Part shown: positions 33,627 to 42,794 of the stretch, piece after piece
How positions within the stretch are numbered: position 1 is the stretch's first letter
Layout: each line of letters begins with the position of its first letter
Source: Gammaproteobacteria bacterium
Lineage (GTDB): Bacteria > Pseudomonadota > Gammaproteobacteria > Steroidobacterales > Steroidobacteraceae
DNA: 64,000 nucleotides
Reading direction: 5' to 3'
Assembly: GCA_021773365.1 (NCBI GenBank)
Contig: JAJFKF010000141.1
Coordinates: forward strand, 1-64,000
Notes under the pieces: model-generated
The model's database searches: none
Told to the model about the DNA's origin: nothing
Seen by the model: only the letters and a program-made list of their open reading frames with translations
Made by a program: the position numbers and the translations under genes

Positions 33627-36600
33627 TTAGAAATTCGCCCGCACCGTGGCGAAGTAACTGCGCCCCAGCGGGCTGTACTGCCGGAACGCCTGCGCCACCA
33701 GCGCCTCATAGGCCGGCGCCTCATCGAACAGATTATTCACCCCCACCTGCACCCGCACATCGTCTGTCACCCGGTATCCCACCGTCGCATTCGACAGCGT
33801 AAAGGCGGGAATGGCGAGAATGGGCGACTGCTCGATGGTGGCCGTACGGCTGATCAGCACCGAGTCGGTCCACAGTGTCTGCCAGTCCACATCCACCCGC
33901 TCGAAGGAATAGCCGAGATTGAACTGCACCCGGTACTCCGGTGTACCCGCCAGCCCCGCCGCATCGACGCTATCCTGCCCGGCAAAGGCCACCGAGGCAT
34001 CCTCATCGGTGTAGAACATCTTGGCGCTGGCGCGCAGTGCATGCACCTGCCGCACGGACGTACGGTAGCGCGCATCGAATATGGCGCCGGAGAACTCACG
34101 ACGGGATGTGTTGAAGAATCCGCTGGTATAGCCATTGGCGATATCGCCGGCATTGCGGGTGACCAGCGAAGCGGCTGCTTCCGCCGGCGTGAGACGGCTG
34201 AAGGCTGCGCAGGCCGGATTGCTCAGACCAGCGTTGTCATAGCACTGGGTGAGGAGCGTACCGATCGCCAGCGTGGAGATCCCCTCCACCAGAGAGATAT
34301 TGATCCAGTCGAACGACATGCCGAAATTCGGCAACGCACTGGGCTCGTACACCAGGCCAACCGACCAGGATTCGGCAGATTCGTTCTGCAGGCTGGCATT
34401 ACCCTGGGTGAAACCGCGGACCGCCGTGGTATTAGTGGTTTGCATGAAAGTGCCCGGCGCCGCCGCGCCCACCGCGGCGAGCGCCGCGGCGCAGTTGGCC
34501 TGACGCACCGTCGGGTTGGGACCCTGGTTGTAGTTCAACACGCTGCATGGATCGGTAATGGTCCCTTGCGTGGGCGTCTGCCCTGAAAACAGCTCCGTGA
34601 TGGAGGGTGCGCGAATGGCCTCGGTGTAGACACCGCGAAACAACAAACCATCACCCCACCCCGGCAGGCGCGGCGCAAGCCGCAGGCCGGCAGACCAGGT
34701 CGTATCAGCACCGGTGAGTGAGTTGTCCACGTAGCGGACCGCACCCTCGAAGGTCAGCATTTTCAGCGCCGGCACATCCCAGTCCTCGGCCACCAGCGGC
34801 GCGACGATCTCCGTGTAGGCCTCGCGGGTGAAATAGTGACCGGAGGTGCCCACGTAGGCGCCCGCCAGCGGCGCACCGAGCAGGAAGGAACCCGCGCGCA
34901 GCGTGCCATCGACTACAAACGAACCCTCCTCCCGACGATATTCGGTACCCAGATTGAAGGCAATCGGCGCAGCCACGCCAAACGGCAACTCGCCGCCGAT
35001 GTTGGCCGTCGCCACCCGCTGGGTGTTGGTGCTGGCGGCGACGCCGCGATCGAGCACATAGTCCACAGAGGCGTCACTGGCCGCCCCCTCGCCGAAGATG
35101 TTCAGCGGCACACAACCGACATTGCCGGATCCGCAGACGATGCGCCCGGCATCCATTACCGCGCCAATGGCTTCGACGAAACGGGTGCTGTTAATGTAGG
35201 CCTGCGTGGACACCGCCTTGCTGCGTCCGTAGTTGTACGAGATATCCCAGTAGAAGCGCTCGCCGAAGGCGGAAAGATCGCCTTGCAGACCGCCGACGAA
35301 GCGCTGCAGATCGATCTCCGTATGGCTGGGTCGCCGGTCGATGACATCGTTGAGGTTGCGCGAGAGACTGAAATTGCCCGTCACGCCGTTGGCCGCCAGC
35401 GTGTTGCGTGTCTGGGTGCTGAGGAAGGCGTTGTCCGCCGACACAGTGATCGAGGTGCCACTCAGGGTGGGCGCGGCGAAGGCGGCCAGCTCGCTCAGCT
35501 CCGTGCCTTCGGTGCTGGCGTAGGCGGTCTCGATGAAGGCCCGCACGCCATCCGTCAGGTCGTAGTGGGCGATGCCGTTGAGCAGGATGCGCTTGGACGG
35601 GGCCAGCAATGCACCATGGCGGGCCGGATCGAGCCGATCTCCTCCGCTGACCTCGATGGGAATGCCCGCGGAACTGGAAATCGTGGTGCCGCGCACCAGC
35701 GGCACCAGCTCGCTGTCCGGACCGAACTTCAGCGGCGCCCCCGAGGTATTGAAGATGTAGTTGCCGTTCGGATAGGTGGCATTGGTGAAACCCGGCGCCA
35801 CGCCCGCGCTGACATAGGGCAGTCCGCCCTCGGTAATGGCGCCGAAACCATATTCGGGCACCACGCGCTGGGCGGGAATGCCGTCGTTCGGACCGGTGTT
35901 GGCGGGATTGCCGAGCAAACGGTAGTAGGTATAGCGGTCGGAGACCACCATACCCTCCTGCTCGTTGTACTCGAAACCAAGCACCGCGTTGCCGCGGTCC
36001 TGCGAGAAGTTGCCGCCCATCATGGTGCGGAAGGACTTTGACTCCCCGTCGCCTTCGCCGGTGACGCCGTACTGGGCCGAGGACTGGATGCCCTCGAAAT
36101 CATCCCTGAGGATGACGTTGACCGTACCGGAGATGGCGTCGGCGCCATAGATCGGCGCGCCGCCGATGGCCACGGTCTCGATACGCGACACCAGACCAGC
36201 GGGAATGACATTGAGGTCGACCTGCGCGCCCGAACCGGCCTGGCTGCCGGCGTTACCGCCCGCCACGGTGTTGGAAGAAACAAACCGCCGGCCATTGACC
36301 AGCGTCAGCGTACGGTTGCTGCCCAGGCCGAAGAAATTGACGAAGGTCTGCCCAGCGCCGAATGTGGCCTGCCCACCGGTACCGTTCACTCCGGTGCCGA
36401 AACCCGGCGTGGCCTCCAGCGCCTGCCCGATGTTCAGATACCCGCGCAGTTCCAGCTCCTCGGCATCGGTGACGATGGCCGGCTGCAGGGTGTCGTAGCC
36501 GGCGCGCTTGATGCGCGAGCCGGTGACCGTGACTTCGTTCTTCTGGGTTTCCGCAGGCGGTTCAGCCGACGTGGGGACCGCCGCTGTTTCGCTCTGGGCA

Positions 36601-36983
36601 AGAGTCTGACGGATCATGAAGGGCCGGTCGGCCGGCGGCGCGCCGCTGCTGCCGCCGCTGCGAGCCCGGCGGATGGTGACCGCGTTCTCACCGGCCGCGA
36701 CCACTTCCAGGCCGGTACCGGCGATCAGTTTCTGCGCGGCTTCGATGGCCGTGTAGGCGCCGCGCACGGGGTTGGTCTGCACGCCGAGCAGATGCTCGTC
36801 GGCGGCGAACACCTGCAGGCCGGACTGTGACGCCCAGGTGCGGATCGCCGCGGAAGCCGGCTGTGCCGGAATATCGAAGGCAACCCTGTCATCGGCCAGT
36901 GCGTCTCCGGCCAGCGCCACTGCACCGGCAAACACGGAAACGAGCACTCCGGCCTGGAACCATCTGCATCGCTGGTACCGCAT
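33627..36983 (-). CDS. TonB-dependent outer-membrane receptor with STN domain (system 3)
   Basis: 1118 residues from 36983 with a TGGAGG site. Signal peptide about 1-31, STN domain about 34-105 (VAFDIPAQPASAAIRTWASQSG), linker, EVTVTGSRIKRAGYD, then the plug (LTLVNGRRFVSSN, IYGADAISGTVNVILRDDF). The barrel ends in TVRANF. It is Ser/Thr/Asn-rich in the extracellular loops and is of the ~1000-residue class often annotated for oligopeptides or oligosaccharides. It is the third gene of the operon sigma-FecR-receptor and is followed by four hydrolase or RIN genes on the same strand. It is less similar to receptors 1 and 2 than those are to each other. Confidence 0.95.
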   Translation of the reverse strand: MRYQRCRWFQAGVLVSVFAGAVALAGDALADDRVAFDIPAQPASAAIRTWASQSGLQVFAADEHLLGVQTNPVRGAYTAIEAAQKLIAGTGLEVVAAGENAVTIRRARSGGSSGAPPADRPFMIRQTLAQSETAAVPTSAEPPAETQKNEVTVTGSRIKRAGYDTLQPAIVTDAEELELRGYLNIGQALEATPGFGTGVNGTGGQATFGAGQTFVNFFGLGSNRTLTLVNGRRFVSSNTVAGGNAGSQAGSGAQVDLNVIPAGLVSRIETVAIGGAPIYGADAISGTVNVILRDDFEGIQSSAQYGVTGEGDGESKSFRTMMGGNFSQDRGNAVLGFEYNEQEGMVVSDRYTYYRLLGNPANTGPNDGIPAQRVVPEYGFGAITEGGLPYVSAGVAPGFTNATYPNGNYIFNTSGAPLKFGPDSELVPLVRGTTISSSAGIPIEVSGGDRLDPARHGALLAPSKRILLNGIAHYDLTDGVRAFIETAYASTEGTELSELAAFAAPTLSGTSITVSADNAFLSTQTRNTLAANGVTGNFSLSRNLNDVIDRRPSHTEIDLQRFVGGLQGDLSAFGERFYWDISYNYGRSKAVSTQAYINSTRFVEAIGAVMDAGRIVCGSGNVGCVPLNIFGEGAASDASVDYVLDRGVAASTNTQRVATANIGGELPFGVAAPIAFNLGTEYRREEGSFVVDGTLRAGSFLLGAPLAGAYVGTSGHYFTREAYTEIVAPLVAEDWDVPALKMLTFEGAVRYVDNSLTGADTTWSAGLRLAPRLPGWGDGLLFRGVYTEAIRAPSITELFSGQTPTQGTITDPCSVLNYNQGPNPTVRQANCAAALAAVGAAAPGTFMQTTNTTAVRGFTQGNASLQNESAESWSVGLVYEPSALPNFGMSFDWINISLVEGISTLAIGTLLTQCYDNAGLSNPACAAFSRLTPAEAAASLVTRNAGDIANGYTSGFFNTSRREFSGAIFDARYRTSVRQVHALRASAKMFYTDEDASVAFAGQDSVDAAGLAGTPEYRVQFNLGYSFERVDVDWQTLWTDSVLISRTATIEQSPILAIPAFTLSNATVGYRVTDDVRVQVGVNNLFDEAPAYEALVAQAFRQYSPLGRSYFATVRANF

Positions 36984-37044
36984 ATCGCCTCCACGGGTTA
37001 TGGCCTGTCATCGGCGAATACGATGGGCGGAGAAGAGAATTCCT

Positions 37045-38019
37045 CTACTCCATCAAATGCAGGGCGCCGCCCTCCTCGACCACCCGTACCCCGTAGGCCG
37101 CCGCCGCAGCGCGCGCAAAGGCCCGTGTATCGCCGATACGAAACACGCCGACGAAGGACTTCTCCCCCAGCCATGGCGCGTCGAGCACCACCGGCACCGA
37201 CGAGTAGCGATTGACCTCGACTACCGCGTGGTCAAGCAATTCCCCCTCGAACACCAGCCAGCCCTCCTGCCAGGCCAGGCGGCGGGCCACTTCGTTGGGG
37301 CTGAGATTGCTGGCTGCGATGGGGTTGCTGTCCCCGGTCACCACCACCGCCTGGTTGCGCTCCAGGCGCCGGGACTGCACCGGCTCGCCGGCCCTGGCCC
37401 GCTCCGGATTGCGCACCACTTCCACCACGCCTTCAGTCACGGTCACCGCCACGCTCTGCGGCCGCAGCCGGGTAATAAAAGCCGTGCCCAGCGCCCTGAC
37501 CGACACATCGCGCGCCTCGACCACGAAAGGACGATTCTGATCGTGCGCGACCCTGAAGGAAGCCTCACCGCGACGCAGCACGATGCGCCGCTCGTGGCGA
37601 TCGAACATGACCTGCACGACCGAGGAGGTGTTCAGCGCCACGGTGGAGCCGTCCTCCAGCGTCAACCGGCGAATCTCGCCCAGTCCTGTGGTCTCGCGGC
37701 CACCCAGAAAGTGCTGCGAAGCACTCAGCAGCGCCAGTACGCCGGCAAAGAACACCGCAACCAGCGCCGCGGCCCGCAGGTACTGCATGGGACGGACCCG
37801 CATGGGCACGGCGCTGCCGGCCGCCAGCGCCGTCACCCGGTCAAAGTCCAGCCAGTGTGCCTGCGCGCCGATGAAGGCGCCGCGATGGCGCGATGCGACT
37901 TCGAGCCAGTGGTCGAACTCGCGCTGCTCGCGCGCCGAAAGATCGCCGCGATCCAGCCGCATCACCCAGCGGGCGGCGGTCTCCTCGATCAGATCATTGT
38001 TTGCCGTGTCTGTATTCAT
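37045..38019 (-). CDS. FecR-family anti-sigma factor (system 3)
   Basis: 324 residues. Its ATG lies 26 bases inside the sigma gene. The N-terminal DUF4880-like part (ETAARWVMRLDRGDLSAREQREFDHWLEVASRHRGAF) is followed by one membrane helix near 79-99 (YLRAAALVAVFFAGVLALLSA). The FecR domain follows (GEIRRLTLEDGSTVALNTSS, LRRGEASFRVAHDQNRPF, VRALGTAFITRLRPQ). The C-terminal module is AVVEVNRYSSVPVVLDAPW. It should hold the sigma factor from 37994-38566 until the receptor 61 bases downstream binds its ligand. Confidence 0.93.
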   Translation of the reverse strand: MNTDTANNDLIEETAARWVMRLDRGDLSAREQREFDHWLEVASRHRGAFIGAQAHWLDFDRVTALAAGSAVPMRVRPMQYLRAAALVAVFFAGVLALLSASQHFLGGRETTGLGEIRRLTLEDGSTVALNTSSVVQVMFDRHERRIVLRRGEASFRVAHDQNRPFVVEARDVSVRALGTAFITRLRPQSVAVTVTEGVVEVVRNPERARAGEPVQSRRLERNQAVVVTGDSNPIAASNLSPNEVARRLAWQEGWLVFEGELLDHAVVEVNRYSSVPVVLDAPWLGEKSFVGVFRIGDTRAFARAAAAAYGVRVVEEGGALHLME

Positions 38020-38566
38020 GTGCCTTGCCGGCCAGGGACTGCCCGGCCGTCGTCGTATCGTTCATTGCCTGCTTGACCATGCGCAGGGCCTTGACCAGGT
38101 GCTTCTCCACCGTGCTCTCCGACACCTGCATGCGCTGCGCAATCTGCCGCTGCGATAATTCTTCGAACTTGCGCAGCTCAAAGGCCTCGCGGCACTTCGG
38201 CGGCAGGGTGGTCAGCACCCGGCCCATGCGCTCGATTTCCTCGCGTCCGCTCAACCGCCGCTCCGGGCCGACATCCTGGTCGATGATGTTCAGTGTCTCG
38301 ATATCCGCCATCGTCTCGATGGAAACCACCCGCGAACGGCGCAGCACCTCGCCCACCACATGGCGCGCGGTCACAAAGAAATATCCGCGCGGATTCAGTA
38401 TCCGCTCCGCACCCACGGCCCACAGCCGCGCGTAGGCCTCCTGCACAATCTCGTCGATGTGACAGTCCGGGAGTCCCCGGATGCGCCGCAGCAGCCAGCG
38501 ACGCACGTCAGCCTCGTGAGGCAGAACCTCGCGCGCAAACCACCGAACATGTTCACCGCGATCCAT
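37994..38566 (-). CDS. ECF sigma-70 factor (system 3)
   Basis: 190 residues. Region 2: DEIVQEAYARLWAVGAERILNPRGYFFVTARHVVGEVLRR. Region 4: LPPKCREAFELRKFEELSQRQIAQRMQVSESTVEKHLVKAL. The tail (TTAGQSLAGKAHEYRHGKQ) overlaps the FecR gene by 26 bases, a longer overlap than in the other three systems. It probably drives its own operon, from here down to 28523. Sixty-seven bases separate it from the RIN copy 3 stop, so a promoter can lie there. Confidence 0.92.
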   Translation of the reverse strand: MDRGEHVRWFAREVLPHEADVRRWLLRRIRGLPDCHIDEIVQEAYARLWAVGAERILNPRGYFFVTARHVVGEVLRRSRVVSIETMADIETLNIIDQDVGPERRLSGREEIERMGRVLTTLPPKCREAFELRKFEELSQRQIAQRMQVSESTVEKHLVKALRMVKQAMNDTTTAGQSLAGKAHEYRHGKQ

Positions 38567-38633
38567 GACTACATTGCCACAGCATTTCCCGCTTCAGTCA
38601 AGTTGCAGTGTACGCCTTCCCCGCGAAAGACAA

Positions 38634-39362
38634 TCATTTCTCCGGGATGCGGCGCGTCACTTTTCCGCCCTCATCCAGGAATTCAATACTGGCAGCGCCA
38701 TCGGCATCGACCTTCAGCACCAGGCGCGGACGGCCCTCCTGATCGGCGAGGCGCACCAGCGATTCGCCCAGCGCCTTGCCGGCGAAGAAGCGGGTGGTGA
38801 AGTAGCCTTTCTCCTGCAGTGACTTTCCCATCTGCTCCATTTCGGCCTTGAGGCGGGCGCGTTCCTCTTCAGTGCCAGCGCTCATCAGCCGGTCACTGAG
38901 TTCGATGGCCGGGAAGATCGACTCATCAGGCTGATCAAAGATGGTCAGGCCCGCCTGACGCTGGCCATTCTCCTCGCCGTAGGCCAGCGAAAGCGTCTCA
39001 CCCTGCTTGTACTGGTCAAACAGCAGGCGGCTGCCGGCACTGTGGTTCTTCCCCTGACTACGGCTGTTGAAAATCATGCCGCCGACTTCGTCGCCATCGT
39101 CATTGAAGAACAAAAACCCGCCTTCGTCGCGAGAGTGATGTTTGTATTCCTTGCCACCCCAGTACAGGCCGGCCATGCGGGCGCGGTTGGAGACAATGAC
39201 GCGGGGGTAGCCGTTGGGCTCTACAATATTGATGCGCTGGACGTTGATCTCATCGAAATCCGCAGTCTTTGCGCCAGCATGGAATTGCGGCCACGCAATG
39301 TAGATCAGCGCAGCGGTGATGGCGGCCAGCCATGCGTACATCAGGATGGGGCGCGATGTCAT
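38634..39362 (-). CDS. RIN-family membrane-anchored protein, copy 3 (unknown function)
   Basis: 242 residues. The start at 39362 overlaps the esterase stop (ATGA). One N-terminal membrane helix covers about 7-25. The core is nearly the same as in copy 1: EINVQRINIVEPNGYPRVIV, AGLYWGGKEYKHHSRDEGGF, LFFNDDGDEVGGMIF, FDQYKQGETLSLAYGEENGQRQAGL, and at the end RLVLKVDADGAASIEFLDEGGKV. Strict translational coupling with the secreted esterase is the strongest functional hint for this family: the two products are probably made in fixed ratio and may form a complex at the inner-membrane surface. Confidence 0.87.
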   Translation of the reverse strand: MTSRPILMYAWLAAITAALIYIAWPQFHAGAKTADFDEINVQRINIVEPNGYPRVIVSNRARMAGLYWGGKEYKHHSRDEGGFLFFNDDGDEVGGMIFNSRSQGKNHSAGSRLLFDQYKQGETLSLAYGEENGQRQAGLTIFDQPDESIFPAIELSDRLMSAGTEEERARLKAEMEQMGKSLQEKGYFTTRFFAGKALGESLVRLADQEGRPRLVLKVDADGAASIEFLDEGGKVTRRIPEK

Positions 39363-41062
39363 TCCGGACTCCCTGCAGCGGCAACACCCTCCGCGGCGAA
39401 CGGACTGCGCCGGATGTGTTCAGCCATTTCACGCACCACACCCGCCCAGCTGGTGTGATGCCAGTTGTGCCCCTTCTTCGGTCGTCCGTATTCGAAGCGC
39501 GCCGGATAGTCGGGGCCGGCGACTTCCTCCAGCATGGCCTGGAAGCCGTAGACGCCCAGGTTCAGGTAGAAGTCGTCCATTTCTCCGGCAAAGAGATTGA
39601 GCTTGCCGCCAAGTTCCGGTCCGAGCTGCTCCCAATTGGCGCGGGCGTAGGCGGTGAGATCATAGCCGTGCTCACGCATGTACTGCGCGACTTCGTGATC
39701 AATCCTTCCAGTTTGTTTGTCGAACAGCGGGACGGGATAGCCGTCCTCACCCACCGGGCCGTGGGTAGCCTGCCAGATATCGAGCTGGTAACCGGAGCGG
39801 CCTTTGGAGCCAAGCAGTGCCTCGAAACGGGCCAGGTCGCGTGTACTGGCCAGCGGCTGGCCTTCGCGGCTGCGCTTGAAGGGGCGTTCCACCCTTCGCC
39901 ACGGGCTGGCGGGAATGCTGAACATGTTCTCGTCTTTATAGATATCGACGAGCTGGTAGCGACTGAAATCGATGGGGTCGGGATTGAACACCCAGGCGCC
40001 GCCGAAGTAGTCCGGGTAGTGCAGCTGCAGGGCCAGCGCTTCCCAGCCGCCGGTGGAGGCGCCTTCGACGATACGTGCATAGGGAGCGGAGATCAGACGG
40101 AACTGGCGTTCGAGGGCGGGAATGATTTCCTGCGTGAGTGCATCGCCGTACGGGCCGTTGTTGGCGGAGTTGATGGCATAGGATTCCACGAAGTAGGGGC
40201 TGGGGTGCTCCAGGACGATGGCCACCATCCGCGGGAAGTCCTCGCCGGACCAGCTTTGATAGAACTCGTAGCCGGTTTCCACGTTACCGTCGCGCGCCGA
40301 GCCCTGCGACCGTTCGTGACTGGCCGGATCGGTATTGAAACCGAAGGGCACCGGACGATGACCGAACACGTACACGGCCGGGTAACGCGCCTGCGGGTGC
40401 TTCAGGAAGTCCTTCGGCAGCAGCACATGCGCGCGGATGTGCATGGGCACACCCCAGAAGCGACTGAGAATCTCGCTCTTGATGCGTACATGCCGGACCC
40501 AGTCGGTATCCTGGGGCTCTTCCAGCGGGCCGATGGTTTCCGTCAGTTCCAGCGCGATGTCTTCTGCGGCGGCTGGATCCACGCGCACCTTGCGTGGTTT
40601 GCTGTAGCGATTGCCCGGCAGGTTGGTGGCGAACACCCAGCGGTCGGTCAGCGGCACCCACAGGCTGTGCCCGTCAGCGCGGTGGACCTGAGTGTAGCGG
40701 ATGAGCAGGGCCTGGACGTGGTAGTCGCCAGCGGCAAGCCCGGCGAACTCGATGGGATGGCTGTCCGCGTCAGCGTCGACCGTGGCGGGTGCGCCGGGAC
40801 GCAGATTCTCCACGTCGATGCCAAACAGGGCCGGGCCCTCAGCTGCGCCGCTGGCCGGACTGACGGCGGACAGAGCGAAACGCGGTTCAACCTCACCACT
40901 GCGCTGAACAAGGACGATGAGGCGCCCGGTGACCGGTTCGGCGCCGCCGGGAAGGGAAACGGTGAAGCGCAGCGGGCCGGAGGCTCCAAGCACAGGGGCG
41001 GACACCAGCGCAAACGCCAGCATCCGCAGGACAAACCGCAGCAAGGGTCGGCCGGTACTCAT
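39359..41062 (-). CDS. Secreted alpha/beta-hydrolase esterase-like protein, copy 2
   Basis: 567 residues from the ATG at 41062, the same length as copy 1; an ATG 39 bases earlier gives a worse signal peptide. The signal ends near VLGASG. The N-terminal beta-rich domain precedes the hydrolase core with GASTGGW (Ser336), NPDPIDFSRYQ and KKGHNWHHTSW. Segments such as VRHVRIKSEILSRFWGVPM and FGFNTDPASHE are almost identical to copy 1. Unlike copy 1, which is coupled to a DapA-like lyase, this copy is coupled to RIN copy 3. An alpha/beta hydrolase and a ferritin-like gene lie upstream on the same strand. Confidence 0.85.
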   Translation of the reverse strand: MSTGRPLLRFVLRMLAFALVSAPVLGASGPLRFTVSLPGGAEPVTGRLIVLVQRSGEVEPRFALSAVSPASGAAEGPALFGIDVENLRPGAPATVDADADSHPIEFAGLAAGDYHVQALLIRYTQVHRADGHSLWVPLTDRWVFATNLPGNRYSKPRKVRVDPAAAEDIALELTETIGPLEEPQDTDWVRHVRIKSEILSRFWGVPMHIRAHVLLPKDFLKHPQARYPAVYVFGHRPVPFGFNTDPASHERSQGSARDGNVETGYEFYQSWSGEDFPRMVAIVLEHPSPYFVESYAINSANNGPYGDALTQEIIPALERQFRLISAPYARIVEGASTGGWEALALQLHYPDYFGGAWVFNPDPIDFSRYQLVDIYKDENMFSIPASPWRRVERPFKRSREGQPLASTRDLARFEALLGSKGRSGYQLDIWQATHGPVGEDGYPVPLFDKQTGRIDHEVAQYMREHGYDLTAYARANWEQLGPELGGKLNLFAGEMDDFYLNLGVYGFQAMLEEVAGPDYPARFEYGRPKKGHNWHHTSWAGVVREMAEHIRRSPFAAEGVAAAGSPE

Positions 41063-41119
41063 GATGTCACCTACGATGGACGAAACTCCGTTTTCCGCCA
41101 TTCGCAGTCAGGCAGCCCG

Positions 41120-42256
41120 CTACGGCGTGGTATCACTCTGCTCGTGAATCCAGGTGGAGATCATCTCCAGAACCGAGGGCGCGAAGGTCTCACGTATCTG
41201 CTGATACTCGGTAGGCGCCCCGGTGGTGGCGTGCTGGAACAGATGATTGAGCCCCGGCAGCTCGCGCACCTGCGCCTGCGGGCTGCCGGCCAGCGCCGCG
41301 CGAATGCCAGCGAGGTTTTCCGCCGGCGGCACCTGCATGTCCAGTTCGCCGTTCAGCGCCAGCACCGGACATTTCAGTTTATGCAGCGCCGGCACCGGAT
41401 CGTAGGTGAGGAAGAAGCGGAACCAGGCTGAGGATACCGCCCGGACCTGGGCATCGACGGCCTGCGGGGGCACGCCCACCGGTTCCAGAGCGGCGGCAAT
41501 CAGCGGGCGGATGCGTGCGCGCCGCTTCACCACGTCGGCCTCGGCCTTCACCGCTTCGTACACCTGCTTGTTCAGGGCGGCTGCCTTGTCCAGCTCCTGT
41601 GGACTGTAGCCCATGGCCGCGCCGATAAGACGATTCTGCGCGGCCAGCACTGCCTCACCGTCCACGCCGGGCGCCGCCAGCAGCACCACCCAGTCCACGG
41701 CTTCATCGTCGCCGGCCACCATGGCGGCGATCATGCCGCCTTCGCTATGACCGATCAGACCGACGTGGTCGCCGGCGATGTACTCGTGCGCACGCAGGAA
41801 TGCCAGGGCGGCATTGACGTCGGTGGCGAAGTCGGCGCTGGTAGCCAGATCAAGATCGCCGGCCTCCGAGCCGCCGACACCGCGATCGTCGGTGCGCAGC
41901 ACTGCAATGCCTTTGCGGGTGAGATGGTCGGCGAGAACCCAGAATGGCTTGTGCCCCATCACTGTCTCGTCGCGGTCCTGCTGGCCGGAGCCGGTGATCA
42001 GCACCGCTGCGGGAAACCGCCCCTCTCCTTCGGGCAGCGTGAGCGTTCCGGCGAGCAGCAGACCGGAAACTGAATTGCGATAGCGGACCTGCTCTTCGCG
42101 GTAGGGGTAGGGCTTTGCGGGCGTCTGCGGGCGCTGTGCCCGCGAAAACTCCATCTGCTGTGCGGCAGCACTGCTGCAACCCGCGCCCGGACCAATGCAG
42201 ATGCCCGCGAGGAGAAGTGCCCTGGCGACATCGGCGACGGTGACCGGCGCGCGCAC
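41120..42256 (-). CDS. Alpha/beta hydrolase, dienelactone-hydrolase-like
   Basis: 378 residues with a GTG start at 42256, ten bases after the ferritin-like gene. The N-terminus has a hydrophobic stretch ending in GPGAGC, so it is probably a lipoprotein. The hydrolase core shows the oxyanion region VLITGSGQQDRDE, RTDDRGVGGSEAG, the nucleophile elbow GHSEGGM, the acid in NGELDMQVPP, and the His in LNHLFQH. This is the S9/DLH-like family of serine hydrolases (peptidase or esterase). It probably belongs to the operon ferritin-like, hydrolase, esterase, RIN protein. The substrate is unknown. Confidence 0.88.
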   Translation of the reverse strand: MRAPVTVADVARALLLAGICIGPGAGCSSAAAQQMEFSRAQRPQTPAKPYPYREEQVRYRNSVSGLLLAGTLTLPEGEGRFPAAVLITGSGQQDRDETVMGHKPFWVLADHLTRKGIAVLRTDDRGVGGSEAGDLDLATSADFATDVNAALAFLRAHEYIAGDHVGLIGHSEGGMIAAMVAGDDEAVDWVVLLAAPGVDGEAVLAAQNRLIGAAMGYSPQELDKAAALNKQVYEAVKAEADVVKRRARIRPLIAAALEPVGVPPQAVDAQVRAVSSAWFRFFLTYDPVPALHKLKCPVLALNGELDMQVPPAENLAGIRAALAGSPQAQVRELPGLNHLFQHATTGAPTEYQQIRETFAPSVLEMISTWIHEQSDTTP

Positions 42257-42266
42257 GAGCCGGTGC

Positions 42267-42701
42267 CTACTTGATCGAGCCGGGTTTGCGCATCATCTTT
42301 CGAATTTCCGCCAGGTGCATTTCCTCGGCGGCGATCTGCGCGCGCGCATACTCCTCCAGCATGATGCTGCTGCCAGCGACCATCTCCAGCAGTTTGCGGT
42401 ACTCGGCCAGACCTTCCTCTTCGTGCTCGACCGCCTCGTTGAGGATCTCATCGACGTTGTGCTTGTGTGTCTCCAGCAACGAGCCGATGTGCAACGACGG
42501 GTGTCCGCCCAGGGCGGTGATGTTCTCGCCAGCCAGCACGGCATGCGCCAGCGACTCGTCGGCCTGCCCGCGCAACCAGCTGACGATGGGAATACGGTTG
42601 TGCCCGAAAATCATGAAGCTGTAGTGCATGTAGCGCACCACGCCAGCCAGCTCCAGCTCGAGGATACGATTGAGTGTTTCGACGACCTTATTGTTGTCCA
42701 T
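42267..42701 (-). CDS. Ferritin-like (bacterioferritin-type) protein
   Basis: 144 residues from 42701 with a CGGAG site. The four-helix ferritin pattern is visible: LNRILELELAGVVRYMHYSF (Glu on helix A), QADESLAHAVLAGENI (E..H on helix B), EHEEEGLAEYRKLLEMV, and YARAQIAAEEMHLAEI (E..H on helix D). It is slightly shorter than classical bacterioferritin (about 158 residues). Such proteins bind a di-iron centre and store iron or act as peroxidases. It is cytoplasmic and starts the operon that continues into the alpha/beta hydrolase. Confidence 0.87.
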   Translation of the reverse strand: MDNNKVVETLNRILELELAGVVRYMHYSFMIFGHNRIPIVSWLRGQADESLAHAVLAGENITALGGHPSLHIGSLLETHKHNVDEILNEAVEHEEEGLAEYRKLLEMVAGSSIMLEEYARAQIAAEEMHLAEIRKMMRKPGSIK

Positions 42702-42794
42702 GTTCGACTCCGCGCGAGGTACATTGCCCGAGCGGGCGAGCCGACTGGCTCCCCGCCCGGGCAAGTGTACGCCCACCGGGCATTGAGCGTCAGC

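Noticed and set aside
22504-38566. RiPP (for example lasso-peptide) biosynthetic cluster, suggested by receptor, FecR, sigma and peptidases
   Set aside because: I found no precursor peptide, no cyclase or asparagine-synthetase-like gene and no dedicated exporter. The genes fit uptake and degradation better than synthesis.
26772-38566. The RES/Xre pair as the centre of a defence island
   Set aside because: The flanking genes are transport and hydrolase genes. No nuclease, restriction-modification or other defence family is seen.
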